A stretch of 64,000 bases of DNA from an uncultured Prevotella sp. (GTDB taxonomy: Bacteria; Bacteroidota; Bacteroidia; Bacteroidales; Bacteroidaceae). The notes under the pieces were generated by a model. The model was not told where the DNA came from. It ran no database searches and saw nothing but the letters and a program-made list of their open reading frames with translations. Of this stretch, positions 1-9,088 are shown piece after piece. The translations under genes were made by a program, and so were the position numbers. The DNA lies in the NCBI GenBank assembly GCA_900315635.1, contig OMZV01000015.1:1-64000 (forward strand). The letters run 5' to 3'. The number at the start of each line of letters is the position of its first letter. Position 1 is the stretch's first letter.

Positions 1-851
1 GGTACTACAAGGAAAGCCTGAGCGGTTTTAATGACTGGGAGCAGAAAGACCATGCCGTTTGACATCCCGTTCTTCATGTACCGTCTATGCACCATATTCT
101 GGCTGGCGGAGCCATGCTCCAAACACGGCAGAATTAAACTGCGCCGTTCTTCTCTTATATTGTAGAAGTCTGCGAAATACTTCTCTGACACTAATAAAAA
201 ATATTCATAATGTTTTTTAACAAACGCTTTCTGCTCATTAAAGAGTTTTATTGATTGTACAAAACATTGATGTGCCTTTTGTCTAAGAGTGTGATTCTTT
301 GGCAAAAGTAATCTTATCCATTTGTTAAAAGTTTCTACAATATACTCTATATCATAATATCTTTCAACATTGGACCAAAACATTTCAATCTCTTGATTAG
401 TAGACTTCCTCACATCCCAAGGGGAAGCTTCTCCTCCTATATATAGCCTTCCATGACCTTCTGTACCATAATGAGGGTCATCTGCCCAACATACATTGAA
501 CCACCCCTTTTCACTGTTTATTTTCTCGATGATTCCAACACCCATTAGACTCTCATCGTAGAAGTAGCTTTCTGAATTCAGATCATAGAAATAGGCACTT
601 CTATGTAACCTTTCATGACAGTTATGGCACAAAGTAACCAAATCACCATCATCATAGTCCCACGGCTGTCTGCCGTCTATATAACGTAGATGGTGAACAT
701 CCAATTGAACATTTGTTGCGCCGCAGATTTGGCATCTGTTTTCATCTCTTTTTCTAATGTTATTCGCTTTCAGCTTCCATCTAATGTCTTCAAGCTGCCT
801 GTTGTATCTTTTTTGCGGTATTGATAGAGATAATAATTCTTTTTGTTTCAT
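1..851 (-). CDS. HNH endonuclease-like protein, 3' end off the window
   Basis: An uninterrupted minus-strand frame runs from ATG 851-849 to the window edge, at least 283 residues. Around residues 35-78 it carries CQIC, DVHHLRYIDG and LCHNCHERLH, the cysteine pairs and His-Asn core of an HNH nuclease, so metal-dependent DNA cleavage is likely. The region after the HNH core is rich in aromatic and charged residues and is not recognised. The last roughly 50 visible residues are encoded by the 85-bp dispersed repeat and the antisense of the transposase remnant, so the native C-terminus has probably been replaced. No partner methylase or restriction gene is visible. HNH fold confidence is good; biological role is unknown. 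Confidence 0.65.
   Translation of the reverse strand, partial: MKQKELLSLSIPQKRYNRQLEDIRWKLKANNIRKRDENRCQICGATNVQLDVHHLRYIDGRQPWDYDDGDLVTLCHNCHERLHRSAYFYDLNSESYFYDESLMGVGIIEKINSEKGWFNVCWADDPHYGTEGHGRLYIGGEASPWDVRKSTNQEIEMFWSNVERYYDIEYIVETFNKWIRLLLPKNHTLRQKAHQCFVQSIKLFNEQKAFVKKHYEYFLLVSEKYFADFYNIREERRSLILPCLEHGSASQNMVHRRYMKNGMSNGMVFLLPVIKTAQAFLVV
3..62 (+). pseudogene. transposase remnant (ISAon1/ISL3-like)
   Basis: The first bases read YYKESLSGFNDWEQKDHAV and then stop at TGA (60-62). The spacing of YK, SGF, W, Q and HA resembles the middle of ISAon1-type transposases of Bacteroidetes, which normally continue for hundreds of residues. The frame ends exactly where an 85-bp repeat begins at 61, so the element appears broken there. 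The upstream part lies outside the window. The family name is from memory of similar proteins and is not certain. Confidence 0.4.
61..145 (+). repeat. 85-bp dispersed direct repeat, copy A
   Basis: This block recurs at 7526-7609 in the same orientation with only about five differences, including one single-base gap. Here it begins where the transposase remnant stops and lies antisense to the 3' part of the HNH reading frame. It contains the short palindrome GGAGCCATGCTCC. It may be a scar or dispersed element rather than part of either gene. Confidence 0.8.
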
Positions 852-1282
852 ATATCCCTTCTTTTTATTGCCACAAATATACGATAAAGATTTTAAATAT
901 GAAGAGATTTTGTTGTTCGTGCCAAGAGAAACACCAGCATTGCCGTAGGAATATTTTTGATTGATTTTTGAGAATTTTGGGAGGATAAAGCTAGAGGCAT
1001 TGGCAAAGGCAACGTCCGTGAAAGTCAGTGGACCTCCGTGGACAATCTCCTAGTTCTTATCCTCCAAAAATTGTTCAAAATCGTTCAAAAATAGTGGGAG
1101 GAATAAAGATAGTGGGAGGAATAAAGAGGGTGTACCAAAATTCCATTTTCGTGCGGGCATAATGAATTATGCCCCTACTGCTGATAATCAAAGTCCCTCT
1201 GGTAGGGGCTTTGATTTATCAAGCCCGAAAATGATTTTTGATGCACCCCCTTTTTATGTTGCAGGAACCCTAAAGGAACAGG
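852..1282. other. intergenic region with complex inverted repeat
   Basis: No gene is supported. The left half is AT-rich and holds a short direct repeat (atagtgggaggaataaag, about 1091-1126). The right half is a large imperfect palindrome described separately. A short plus-strand frame at 757-948 overlaps the start of the HNH gene and has no coding character. Confidence 0.6.
1125..1255. repeat. nested palindrome, MITE-like or bidirectional terminator
   Basis: The outer arms (AGAGGGTGTACCAAAA at the left; TTTTTGATGCACCCCCTTTTT at the right) are roughly 30 bp each and imperfectly complementary. Inside are two hairpins: GGGCATAATGAATTATGCCC (1155-1174) and CAAAGTCCC/GGGGCTTTG (1189-1213). The right arm ends in a T run just downstream of the minus-strand surface protein gene, so it could end transcripts. 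A related outer arm occurs at 30225-30266. Confidence 0.6.
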
Positions 1283-4200
1283 CTACTTAACCTGAAGCTT
1301 GAAGGTCTTGGTACCAACCTTAACGAGGTAGACACCGTTCTTCACCGGCATTGCTACCTGCGCTCCCGAGGCATTGCCCACGAGGGCACCGCCAACAGTG
1401 TAGACCGAGACAGGAGCCTCGGCATTGCGGACGATGATGCTTCCGTCGGCAGAACCCACATAGAGGACTCCCGAGTTGATGGCATCGATAGCCGTTACCA
1501 CCTTAGCCTCGTTACTGAGGTCGCTCTCGCCTTCAGCATAGACAACGGTGACATAGTAAGAATGCTGACCGTCGGCAGCAACGTCATCGGTGTAGGCTGT
1601 TACTCCTGCGCCAACGTTGGCAACGAGTTCGCCGTCGCGGTAGATGTTGTAGCCATTGATGGTGAGCAGACCGCTTACGTAGCTGATGTCGTCGAGCATG
1701 AACCAGTACTTGTCAGGGCTGATTGCATGGATGGCGAAGTGCTTTGCGCCCTCAGGCAGCGAAGCGGTAAACTTAGTCCACTGAGCCTGAACAGAGTCGG
1801 TGTATATCTTCTGGAAGTCGGATACCTGCGTACCGCCGGTGCTGTAGAGAACCTCGAAGGTCTCAGGAGCCTCTGTGTCGATAAGGGCACGGCACCAGAA
1901 ACTGATGTCCTGTGCGCGTCCGTCGAGCTGCGGCGAGATGAGCCAGTCGTCCTTAGGAATGGTCTGGAAGGTCTCCATGCTCAGCGGCTGTGCGCTGATG
2001 AGGTACTGGTTGCCGGAGTGAGGAGTCATGGCATCCCATCCACCCTCAGTATTGTCGAGGTCGACATCGGCAGCCGTAGGGTTGAACACCTGGAAGGCGA
2101 ACGGCTGGTTAATGTTGCGGTAGCCCATATTGCCCGGGGCATGGGTATAGCCGCCATCGCCGTCATAGGTCTCCCAATCGCCGATACCGTCGATGATGAA
2201 CGGATCGTAATCCTCGAAGCCGTCGATAACGACATTGTTGAGATTCTCAGGAGCAGTCCACTCGAGCGATACGTTGCCACCCGAAGCCGATGCCGTGAGG
2301 TCGTCGACGACAGGATAGTCAGGACGCTTCATCGTGACTGTCACGCTGTCGGTGTTGTTCTCATCGTCGAGGTCGTTGTCCATCACCACCTCAGCCTTGA
2401 AGTTGAGCTTGTCGGGGTCGGTAGGCTTGGTAGGATAATCGAGGAAGTAATACTTGTAAGCATAAGCGTCGATAGGAGCGACATCCTGCTCGTCAACGAG
2501 CATGCCGTTGAGGTAGAACTTAACCTTTGCGGCTGCCGACTCATTGTCGGCATGGTTCTCTATGCGCGCCGCAACACGTGCCGTACCGCCCATATTGACT
2601 TCGGCGTTCTCATACTCAGTGTGCAATCCGAGGTCGGACTGTGGAACGTCGCATACCTCTATATCGTCGAGGAGAATAGGCATTGAAAGCGAGCCTTCCT
2701 GAGCCGTGAACTCAACCCAGATGTAAGGCAGATCCTTATACTCGTCAAGAGGAATGACAACTGTCTGCCAGCCCTCAGGGAGCGTAGAGTCCTTGAACTT
2801 AAGAACGCTGACGGTATCTTTGCTCTGTGTTGCCGCATTGATGACAGCCTTGAGGGTCATGTCGCTGTCAGGAACATTATAGTAACGGAAGATGAGTTTC
2901 GGATTAGCCATTCCAGCCATGCTTATCTTGCCCGTTCCGAGACGTGCCTCCTCGTCAGGGTCGTAGTTGGAGTAGAAGCTGGCGCAGCCGCCGTCATAGT
3001 CGTAAGCCATACGCGATGTTACGCGCCAGTTGTCATCGCCCGTGGTGAGAGTCCATATCATACTATTTTGCGGCTTGGCACCTGCAAACGACTCCTTGAA
3101 CGGAGTGCGCATAGGAGCACCGGTAATCATGAAGTCGGAAACGGCACGCAGGATAGGGATAGAAGGATCCTCGGTGTTGCGGCTGTTCTGACCGCTGACA
3201 GCATAGTAGAGGAATTCCTGGTCGCCATTGTCGTGGTTGTCGACGCCGTCAATCTGGTAGCTCTCGCCCTCGATGCCTGTAGCCAGGACTTTCGACGGAC
3301 GTCCGTTGTCCATTCCATAGGCAGTGTAGCGGATAGAGTCAGGGTTGACGAAGAATCCATAGAATCCGGTGTGAGGAGCATCCCACGACATCTCGACGGT
3401 TCCGTTGTAGTTGTCGGTGAGGTGTACATTCTGCGGATAAGGAGGACGGTCGACGCCCACGAATCCACGTACATCGGCGTGTGTGCCCTCGCCGTCGGCG
3501 CTTGTAGGCACTACGGTGTACTTATGCACGTCGTCGGTCATGCCCTTGTCGGTAACGGAGTAAGGCTGACCCGGCTGTACGCTTGTGAGCGAGCTGACGA
3601 GAACGCTGTCGTCGCGGTAGACATCAATCTTATCAAGGCTGCCGAGGGTATTGCCATTAATAGTCTTTGCCGGAGCGGTGAAGGCGATTGTAGCCTCGCG
3701 GTTGCCGAGGGCGTTAGGAGTGAGGGTGAGCGCGGTAACGCTGTCAGGAGCGTCGAGACTTGCACGTGTGATGCGGATATTGTCAATGATAAGACCGAAA
3801 CCATCCTTACCGCTGAGGGCCTGGAAGCCGACACGGTAGAGTCCTTCTGACGATACCTTTATGACCTTGGACTCATGCTCGTTCTCAGGCATGTTGTTGA
3901 GGACGGTAGGCTCCACAAGCTGTGTGAACGTCGTGACATCATCGCCGGTACCAAAGGCAACGGCATACTCCTCAGGCACATTGCTGATACGAATGCCAAC
4001 ATCGTAGGTGAGGGTGTAGGTATATTCTGGGCTCAGCTCAAGATAAGGGGTGAGCAGCCAGTCGTTGGCCTTGAAGTCGGCTCCTGCCGACCAAGGAGTA
4101 CTGTACATTGCACGTCCCTCATGATCGTCCGACCAGGTGCTCGGTCCGTCCTGTTTCCATGTCGTACCATCGCTGTCGGCATCGATAACGGTCATTAGGT

Positions 4201-5794
4201 CGATGTCGCCTTCATCATTGAAGTCCTGGAAATATGGGATTGTAGCCGTAGTGCCTGATACGAATTCGTCGGTAGTGGCAGCCTCCGAGTTCAGTCCGCC
4301 TGCCGTGGCAATGACAGAGAACGAGTAGCGGTTGCGCTCCGCAGGGATGGTTGTGGCATAGGTCGTTGATGTCAGACCGCTGGCAAGCTCCACATTGCCC
4401 GGATTGCGCACAACGGTGTAGGTGAGCTGTGAGAGGTCGGCATATCCGCCATGCTGCGTGGTGGCAGGAGCCTTCCATGAGAGAACGGTCTTGCCGTTGA
4501 CCTTTACCATCTGCAGATCGGTGACGGCCGACGGAGCATCGGGACCTGCCCAGATGGAGACTGTTGCGCTGCGTCCGTGACCGGCATCGTTGTCGGCATA
4601 TACCATGATGCTGGTCTGTCCGCCTTCAGGAATGGTGACGCTGGCTGTCGTTGCCTGACCGGCTACGCCCGTGCCGCTAGCCACCTGCGTACCATTGGCA
4701 AAGACCTTGTAATCGACGTTGCCGCTGAGCGCGGTGCTGTCGGCGAGAACGTCAGGAAGGGTGAAGTTCACGGTTCCGGTAAGGCTGCCGTTGGCAAAAT
4801 CGGTCGTCAGGTCGGTGACGGCGCCAGGAGCCTTGTCGACAGGATGCCATGGTATATATAAATAGGTAATTTCCTCAGCATCGGGGAAGTCGGCAACCTT
4901 TGTTGCCTGGGCTGTCTGCGGGTCGACGGTGTAGAGGGCGCTGGTGGTGTCGCTGAGCATCGCAGCCCAGTAGATCTTGCCCGTAGCCTCATCGAAGGCG
5001 GCTGCCTGCTGGTAGGCGGCAGGCTTCACGCCTGTATAGCCAACGGGTGTGAAGGCGCCGGTGGACTTGTCGATTTTCGACAGAGTACCACCCTGGCTGA
5101 TACCGTACCAGTTGTCGCCGTCGATAGCCATACCTACGAAGAGGGTATCGCAGTTGGCAAACTTGGTGCGCTCGAAGGTCTCGAAGTTCATGGTGCCGAG
5201 TTCCCAACCGTCACCGTTGGACTGATAGTATAGTCCGTAGTTAAGGCCGGTGGTGGCATCGTAGGCACTTGATACGGCGAGATACTCGGGATTGTCGGCT
5301 GTATGCGAATTGCCCTTTACCTCAGTCCAGTCCTTTGTGCTGTACTCCCAGTAGTTCCTGTAGTAACGATTGTCCGAGATGAAGTGGAGAATGTCGTCGT
5401 AGATGGCGGCGCCACCGTTTATAGGGAGATAGTAATCCGAAAAGAACTGTGTGAAATTGTCGCACGACGGTGTGAACGAATAGAAGCCTCTATCCACATT
5501 ATAGTTTTTTGTGCTGTAGACGGCTCCCCACAGTTCGGTCTCGTTGGCAACCTTCCTTGGCACGAGAGCCATCGGGTTGCGGCGTACCGTAGGTTCAGCC
5601 GACAAGAGTTGTGGACGGGAGTTTCTGTTTGGCGCGGTGCCAACAAAGGCACGCTTGCTGATGCGTGACATCATTCCGCTATGGGCAATGCCCTGGTAAG
5701 GGGTGGCAGGAGCGAGCTCATTCTGGGCTTCTACCACTGACGATGCCAATAGCGAAACGGCAAGCAACAGTGCTGAAAGTAGATTCTTCCTCAT
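1283..5794 (-). CDS. large T9SS-secreted surface protein with choice-of-anchor J and Fn3-like domains
   Basis: A 1503-residue protein with an N-terminal signal peptide (MRKNLLSALLLAVSLLASS). After an N-terminal propeller-like segment come Fn3-like stretches (about 320-500 and 730-850). At least three jelly-roll blocks of the choice-of-anchor J/cleaved-adhesin type follow, marked by YFQDFNDEGD, FKESFAGA and GFEDYDPF near residues 520, 925 and 1180 and by the phrases NDWLLTP and DDWLISPQ. The last ~60 residues (VSVYTVGGALVG...NGVYLVKVGTKTFKLQVK) form a type A T9SS sorting domain, so it should cross the outer membrane and attach to the surface. Such proteins act as adhesins or proteases; no catalytic motif was seen. 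It is divergent from the TPR regulator at 5990. Confidence 0.85.
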   Translation of the reverse strand: MRKNLLSALLLAVSLLASSVVEAQNELAPATPYQGIAHSGMMSRISKRAFVGTAPNRNSRPQLLSAEPTVRRNPMALVPRKVANETELWGAVYSTKNYNVDRGFYSFTPSCDNFTQFFSDYYLPINGGAAIYDDILHFISDNRYYRNYWEYSTKDWTEVKGNSHTADNPEYLAVSSAYDATTGLNYGLYYQSNGDGWELGTMNFETFERTKFANCDTLFVGMAIDGDNWYGISQGGTLSKIDKSTGAFTPVGYTGVKPAAYQQAAAFDEATGKIYWAAMLSDTTSALYTVDPQTAQATKVADFPDAEEITYLYIPWHPVDKAPGAVTDLTTDFANGSLTGTVNFTLPDVLADSTALSGNVDYKVFANGTQVASGTGVAGQATTASVTIPEGGQTSIMVYADNDAGHGRSATVSIWAGPDAPSAVTDLQMVKVNGKTVLSWKAPATTQHGGYADLSQLTYTVVRNPGNVELASGLTSTTYATTIPAERNRYSFSVIATAGGLNSEAATTDEFVSGTTATIPYFQDFNDEGDIDLMTVIDADSDGTTWKQDGPSTWSDDHEGRAMYSTPWSAGADFKANDWLLTPYLELSPEYTYTLTYDVGIRISNVPEEYAVAFGTGDDVTTFTQLVEPTVLNNMPENEHESKVIKVSSEGLYRVGFQALSGKDGFGLIIDNIRITRASLDAPDSVTALTLTPNALGNREATIAFTAPAKTINGNTLGSLDKIDVYRDDSVLVSSLTSVQPGQPYSVTDKGMTDDVHKYTVVPTSADGEGTHADVRGFVGVDRPPYPQNVHLTDNYNGTVEMSWDAPHTGFYGFFVNPDSIRYTAYGMDNGRPSKVLATGIEGESYQIDGVDNHDNGDQEFLYYAVSGQNSRNTEDPSIPILRAVSDFMITGAPMRTPFKESFAGAKPQNSMIWTLTTGDDNWRVTSRMAYDYDGGCASFYSNYDPDEEARLGTGKISMAGMANPKLIFRYYNVPDSDMTLKAVINAATQSKDTVSVLKFKDSTLPEGWQTVVIPLDEYKDLPYIWVEFTAQEGSLSMPILLDDIEVCDVPQSDLGLHTEYENAEVNMGGTARVAARIENHADNESAAAKVKFYLNGMLVDEQDVAPIDAYAYKYYFLDYPTKPTDPDKLNFKAEVVMDNDLDDENNTDSVTVTMKRPDYPVVDDLTASASGGNVSLEWTAPENLNNVVIDGFEDYDPFIIDGIGDWETYDGDGGYTHAPGNMGYRNINQPFAFQVFNPTAADVDLDNTEGGWDAMTPHSGNQYLISAQPLSMETFQTIPKDDWLISPQLDGRAQDISFWCRALIDTEAPETFEVLYSTGGTQVSDFQKIYTDSVQAQWTKFTASLPEGAKHFAIHAISPDKYWFMLDDISYVSGLLTINGYNIYRDGELVANVGAGVTAYTDDVAADGQHSYYVTVVYAEGESDLSNEAKVVTAIDAINSGVLYVGSADGSIIVRNAEAPVSVYTVGGALVGNASGAQVAMPVKNGVYLVKVGTKTFKLQVK

Positions 5795-5838
5795 ACTTGA
5801 AACTTAATAGATTTAACAATAATGCAATAAATATGCTG

Positions 5839-5872
5839 CAAAATTAAAGGAATATTAGTAGATATACTCAAA
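5839..5872 (-). promoter_or_regulatory. candidate promoter of the T9SS surface protein
   Basis: On the minus strand, TAATTTTG (5846-5839) fits the Bacteroidetes -7 element and TTTG (5872-5869) the -33 element, separated by 22 bp. The -7 box lies about 45 bp before the ATG at 5794. Confidence 0.4.
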
Positions 5873-5936
5873 AAAGGTATAGACAAGATATAGACAGATG
5901 AGTTAAAATAGTTTAACTAAAAATACATAACGCTTA

Positions 5937-5968
5937 TTTGCGGATATTCGACCTTTTGAGTATTTTTG
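5937..5968 (+). promoter_or_regulatory. Bacteroidetes promoter of the TPR/LuxR regulator
   Basis: TTTG at 5937-5940 and TATTTTTG at 5961-5968 are separated by 20 bp. Transcription would begin near 5973. This rules out the in-frame ATG at 5966 as start and supports the ATG at 5990. Confidence 0.7.
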
Positions 5969-5989
5969 CAAACGAGAACCGCAACAACA

Positions 5990-7408
5990 ATGAAGCAAAT
6001 CGTAGCCCTTACATTATTTATAATACTGCTCTCGGCTTGCCGGAATGGAAATTCGACCATTTCGAAGTCGAGAGCCGACTCCATTGTGAGCGTATCGTTC
6101 GCCTACGACACTACATTGTCGATGAGCCAATACCTCAGCGACATCGACAAGGCGCAGAAATTCTATGAGTCGACAAACGACCGCCGGGGCATTGGCAACG
6201 CGTTCATCAAACGGACAATAGTTCTCTTTGAGGCAGGACAGACCCAAGACGTGCTCGAACAGCTCACCAAGGTGAAGCCGTATCTGTCCGACCTCGACAC
6301 GCTAAGGCTCCTGACCTACTACCGTGCGCACGCTATTATGCTCACCGAGACGGGCAAGGAGCCGAAAGTTGCCGAGAGCGACATGCGGCGCGCCATAAAG
6401 CTGGGACTGGAACGCTACGACGTGTACCGTGCCGCCGTCGACATGGGAAACCTTGCTGAGCTGTACATAAGGCAGGGACGCTACGCCGACGCCAAGAAGA
6501 CGCTGCTGACGATGGAGCCCTACACCAAGGGGAAGCCCGCCGGATTTCAGGTGCAACGCTACTACTGCATAGGGCTGGTCTGCCTGCATGACGGGCAGAG
6601 GGACAGCGCTTACGCCAACTTCACCAGATGCTACAACGGAGCACAGACGTGGAAGGTTCCGTCGCTGGAGATCTCGGCTGTGAAGGAGATGGCTTCCATC
6701 GACTCGGCGCGCGGCGAATACCGTGCTTTCGCTATGCATTACCCACGGTACATTGAGCTTCGCGACAAAGTTATGGGGCGGCAGACCGTTGAGCAGATAA
6801 ACCTCATGAAGGCACGGCAGAGCATGCAGCAACTGGAGATGCGGCACAAGGAACAGGAACGGGTGTCGAACCTTCTGCTCATACTGGCGGTGGTGGTGAC
6901 GCTGTCGCTGTGTGTGCTGGCATGGCAACTGGTGCGCCGCAACAAGCAGAACCAGCAGATAGCGCGGCTCACACGTGAGCAGATAGAGAACAAGATGCAC
7001 ACGCAGAGCCTGGAGAAGGAACTGCTAGAGCTGAAACTGAAGAACTACAAGAGCCGCATAGAGACAATGCAGCGCGAGAAGGCGTCGATAAGCGTGCAGT
7101 TGGCAGCAATGGAGAACAGCGGCAGCGAGGAGGGCAAGCAGGTACGCAACTACGCACGACTGCTGGAGAATCTCGACCCGACGTTCGCTCAGGAGTTGGA
7201 GCGGCGGTGCCCCACCATCAGCAAGGCCGAGATTCGCATGGCGTCGCTCATACGCATAGGGATGAACGCATCTGAGATGGCACAGGTGCTGCACATATCG
7301 TCGTCAAGTCTATACACCCTGCGTTACCGGCTGCGCAAGAGACTAAACCTCAAGCAAGACCAGTCGCTGGAAAGTTACATAAAGGGTGTAAACATAATTC
7401 AAAAATAG
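5990..7408 (+). CDS. membrane TPR regulator with C-terminal LuxR-type HTH
   Basis: 472 residues. The start at 5990 is chosen because an earlier ATG (5966) overlaps the promoter and because this start gives a lipoprotein-like signal ending LLSAC. Residues ~25-270 are helical repeats typical of TPRs. A single membrane helix (LLLILAVVVTLSLCVLAWQLV) follows near 295, then a charged coiled coil (~320-370). The C-terminal ~65 residues (KAEIRMASLIRIGMNASEMAQVLHIS) form a LuxR/GerE-like helix-turn-helix. Proteins with this layout are common in Bacteroidales and are thought to couple an extracytoplasmic sensor to transcription; no ligand is known. The divergent T9SS surface protein gene is a plausible target. 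Confidence 0.75.
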   Translation: MKQIVALTLFIILLSACRNGNSTISKSRADSIVSVSFAYDTTLSMSQYLSDIDKAQKFYESTNDRRGIGNAFIKRTIVLFEAGQTQDVLEQLTKVKPYLSDLDTLRLLTYYRAHAIMLTETGKEPKVAESDMRRAIKLGLERYDVYRAAVDMGNLAELYIRQGRYADAKKTLLTMEPYTKGKPAGFQVQRYYCIGLVCLHDGQRDSAYANFTRCYNGAQTWKVPSLEISAVKEMASIDSARGEYRAFAMHYPRYIELRDKVMGRQTVEQINLMKARQSMQQLEMRHKEQERVSNLLLILAVVVTLSLCVLAWQLVRRNKQNQQIARLTREQIENKMHTQSLEKELLELKLKNYKSRIETMQREKASISVQLAAMENSGSEEGKQVRNYARLLENLDPTFAQELERRCPTISKAEIRMASLIRIGMNASEMAQVLHISSSSLYTLRYRLRKRLNLKQDQSLESYIKGVNIIQK

Positions 7409-7525
7409 GATTTTCCGATTTTCAGCTGTAACGCATTGATAGACAGAGCGTTATAAAAGATACCTTTTTACATTCTAATATGTACCTTTTTAGCGTCTAA
7501 TAAGGCTCAACTGCACGGAGTGGCT

Positions 7526-7609
7526 GACATCCCGTTCTTCATGTACCGTCTATGCAACATATTCGGCTAACGGAGCCATGCTCCAAACACGGAAGAATTA
7601 AACTGCGCC
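7526..7609 (+). repeat. 85-bp dispersed direct repeat, copy B
   Basis: Second copy of the block at 61-145. Here it is intergenic, between the TPR regulator and the toxin-antitoxin pair, and is preceded by AT-rich sequence with two TACCTTTTTA-like motifs. It has one deleted base relative to copy A. Confidence 0.8.
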
Positions 7610-7624
7610 TAATCCACCTGAAAA

Positions 7625-7909
7625 TTATCTTTTTCGACCTTTACCATACAGCTCTGAATGCGAGCCAAGACGCACAAGCTTTATGATTGGCTTGGTCTTG
7701 TCAATCCATATCAACAGGAAATCATCTAGGACATGGCATTCCATACAGTCTTTGTAGTCCCCATGCAAAGGATGAGGTAGATATTCTTCTGGAACCTTAC
7801 CATTATCCCTTAACTCTTTCAGAACATTTTTGAGCTCTTCAAGCAAGTCATGGGCATGTTTGTAACGTTTTAGATCCCTCTTAAATTGGGTGGTCTGCTT
7901 TAATTCCAT
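7625..7909 (-). CDS. YafQ/RelE-family toxin
   Basis: 94 residues matching the YafQ-type mRNA interferase pattern: N-terminal TTQFKRDLKRYKH, the central HPLHGDYKDCMECHV with the HxLxGxxxxxxxCHV signature, and the C-terminal strand IIKLVRLGSHSELYG ending in the conserved G-S-H-S-E-L box. The predicted role is ribosome-dependent mRNA cleavage when the antitoxin is degraded. It follows the antitoxin gene by one base, so the two are co-transcribed. The putative catalytic histidines (HPLHG, CHV, GSH) are present, so the toxin looks intact. Confidence 0.85.
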   Translation of the reverse strand: MELKQTTQFKRDLKRYKHAHDLLEELKNVLKELRDNGKVPEEYLPHPLHGDYKDCMECHVLDDFLLIWIDKTKPIIKLVRLGSHSELYGKGRKR

Positions 7910-7910
7910 T

Positions 7911-8183
7911 TTAGAGATTCTTTACGTATTCATCGAAATTGTCAAGATCAAGAGTCTCTAATTCTTTCCCTGAACGTGCCTCGTTGATAGCCGACAAAGT
8001 TACATCGTTAGGAATCTCCTGCTCCTTGCTAATAGAATTGACAGCACGCTCAAGAAGAGTCTCTGTAAAGTTACTCAAACTTCTATTCTGGCGTTTCGCC
8101 ATATCCTTCAAATGATTCACTAAATCGGAATTCCAACGGAATGATACCGACTGCTTTGGGTGTATTACTAATGCTGTTTTCAT
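7911..8183 (-). CDS. antitoxin of the YafQ-like module
   Basis: 90 residues. The N-terminal half (SVSFRWNSDLVNHLKDMAKRQNRSLSNF) has the shape of a ribbon-helix-helix DNA-binding domain. The C-terminal half is acidic (LETLDLDNFDEYVKNL) and would be the toxin-wrapping tail. It lies first in the operon, as usual for autoregulated toxin-antitoxin modules. The pair sits between an 85-bp repeat and a broken recombinase, consistent with retention after loss of a mobile element. Confidence 0.75.
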   Translation of the reverse strand: MKTALVIHPKQSVSFRWNSDLVNHLKDMAKRQNRSLSNFTETLLERAVNSISKEQEIPNDVTLSAINEARSGKELETLDLDNFDEYVKNL

Positions 8184-8295
8184 AATTCTTTTCTTTCTAA
8201 TTTACGTATGCAAATGTAATACAAAGTATTTAACCAACCAAATGTTTTGGAAGTTATTTAGCTTTGAGTATTATTTCCTGCAATATAAACACTTC

Positions 8296-9010
8296 TTATT
8301 GGTCGAAACGTTTCATATAACGGGCGGTGGTGCTGCCTGCAATATCAATGTATGGTTTCATTGCCTTGTAGCTGCTGTGACCAGTCCACTTCATGATTAC
8401 ATTTGGCGGAATACCGCAAGCGAGGGCAGTACAGATGAATGTGCGGCGACCTGCCTGCGTGCCAATTACTTGGTATTTTGGATAGACTCGTTCTATGCGC
8501 TTGTTGCCACGGAAGAATGTGTACTTCACCGGCGTGTTTATTCCGGCTTGCATACACAGCTCCTGCAAATGCTGTTCATTTTCTGGTTGGAAATGACGGG
8601 AAAGACTTTCTTACCTTTATAATGAAAGTTCGAGTACTTTTCAAGTAGTGCTTTCGTCTTGCGGTTGAAGTCTATGATCAAGCGGTCGGAAGTCTTTTTC
8701 GTCACGATTTCAATTTTGTTGTTGTGGATGTCGTCCCATGTGAGCTTTGCGGCATCTGAATATCTTAGCCCTGTATAGCAGCAAAAGAGGAATACATCAC
8801 GGGTGTCACTAAACGCGTCACGACCTGCCGGAATCTTATAGCTCTCCAACTTTTTAGTTCATTCCCATCAAGGAATACAACTGGCTTGCCGACGCATTTC
8901 AATTTTGGCCTGTAACTCTCGAATTCTGTGTTCCTTCAATATCCTTTCGCACAGCTCCATTTAAGGAAAGTCCGCAGGAAGTCCATCTGCTTGCCGACTG
9001 CGCCAAGTAA
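8296..9010 (-). pseudogene. tyrosine recombinase (integrase), frameshifted and truncated
   Basis: Pieces of one phage-integrase-family protein lie in successive minus-strand frames. The order is an arm/core-binding piece (VGKQMDFLRTFLKWSCAKGY, then an in-frame TGA), a second piece (FLDGNELK), a third with the first catalytic Arg (CCYTGLRYSDAAKLTWDD, 8538-8849), and a fourth with the second Arg and GHSSYKAMKPYIDI (8296-8568). Junctions near 8850 and 8565 look like single-base losses. The N-terminus is missing beyond about 9010. The usual H-x-x-R histidine appears as Gln (TQAGRR). It is therefore inactive, a relic of an integrated element. Confidence 0.8.
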
Positions 9011-9028
9011 AATATTTCCAATAATAAT

Positions 9029-9059
9029 TTTGAATTACACGTAATTCTCTGTAACTTTG
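9029..9059 (+). promoter_or_regulatory. promoter of the small secreted protein gene
   Basis: TTTG at 9029-9032 and TAACTTTG at 9052-9059 are separated by 19 bp, about 30 bp ahead of the ATG at 9089. Confidence 0.65.
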
Positions 9060-9088
9060 CATTTTGGAAGACTAGAAATAAACACAAT

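Noticed and set aside
1562..4861. long plus-strand frames opposite the 1503-residue gene
   Set aside because: They are antisense shadows of the strongly biased coding strand; the minus-strand protein has signal peptide, domains and a sorting tail.
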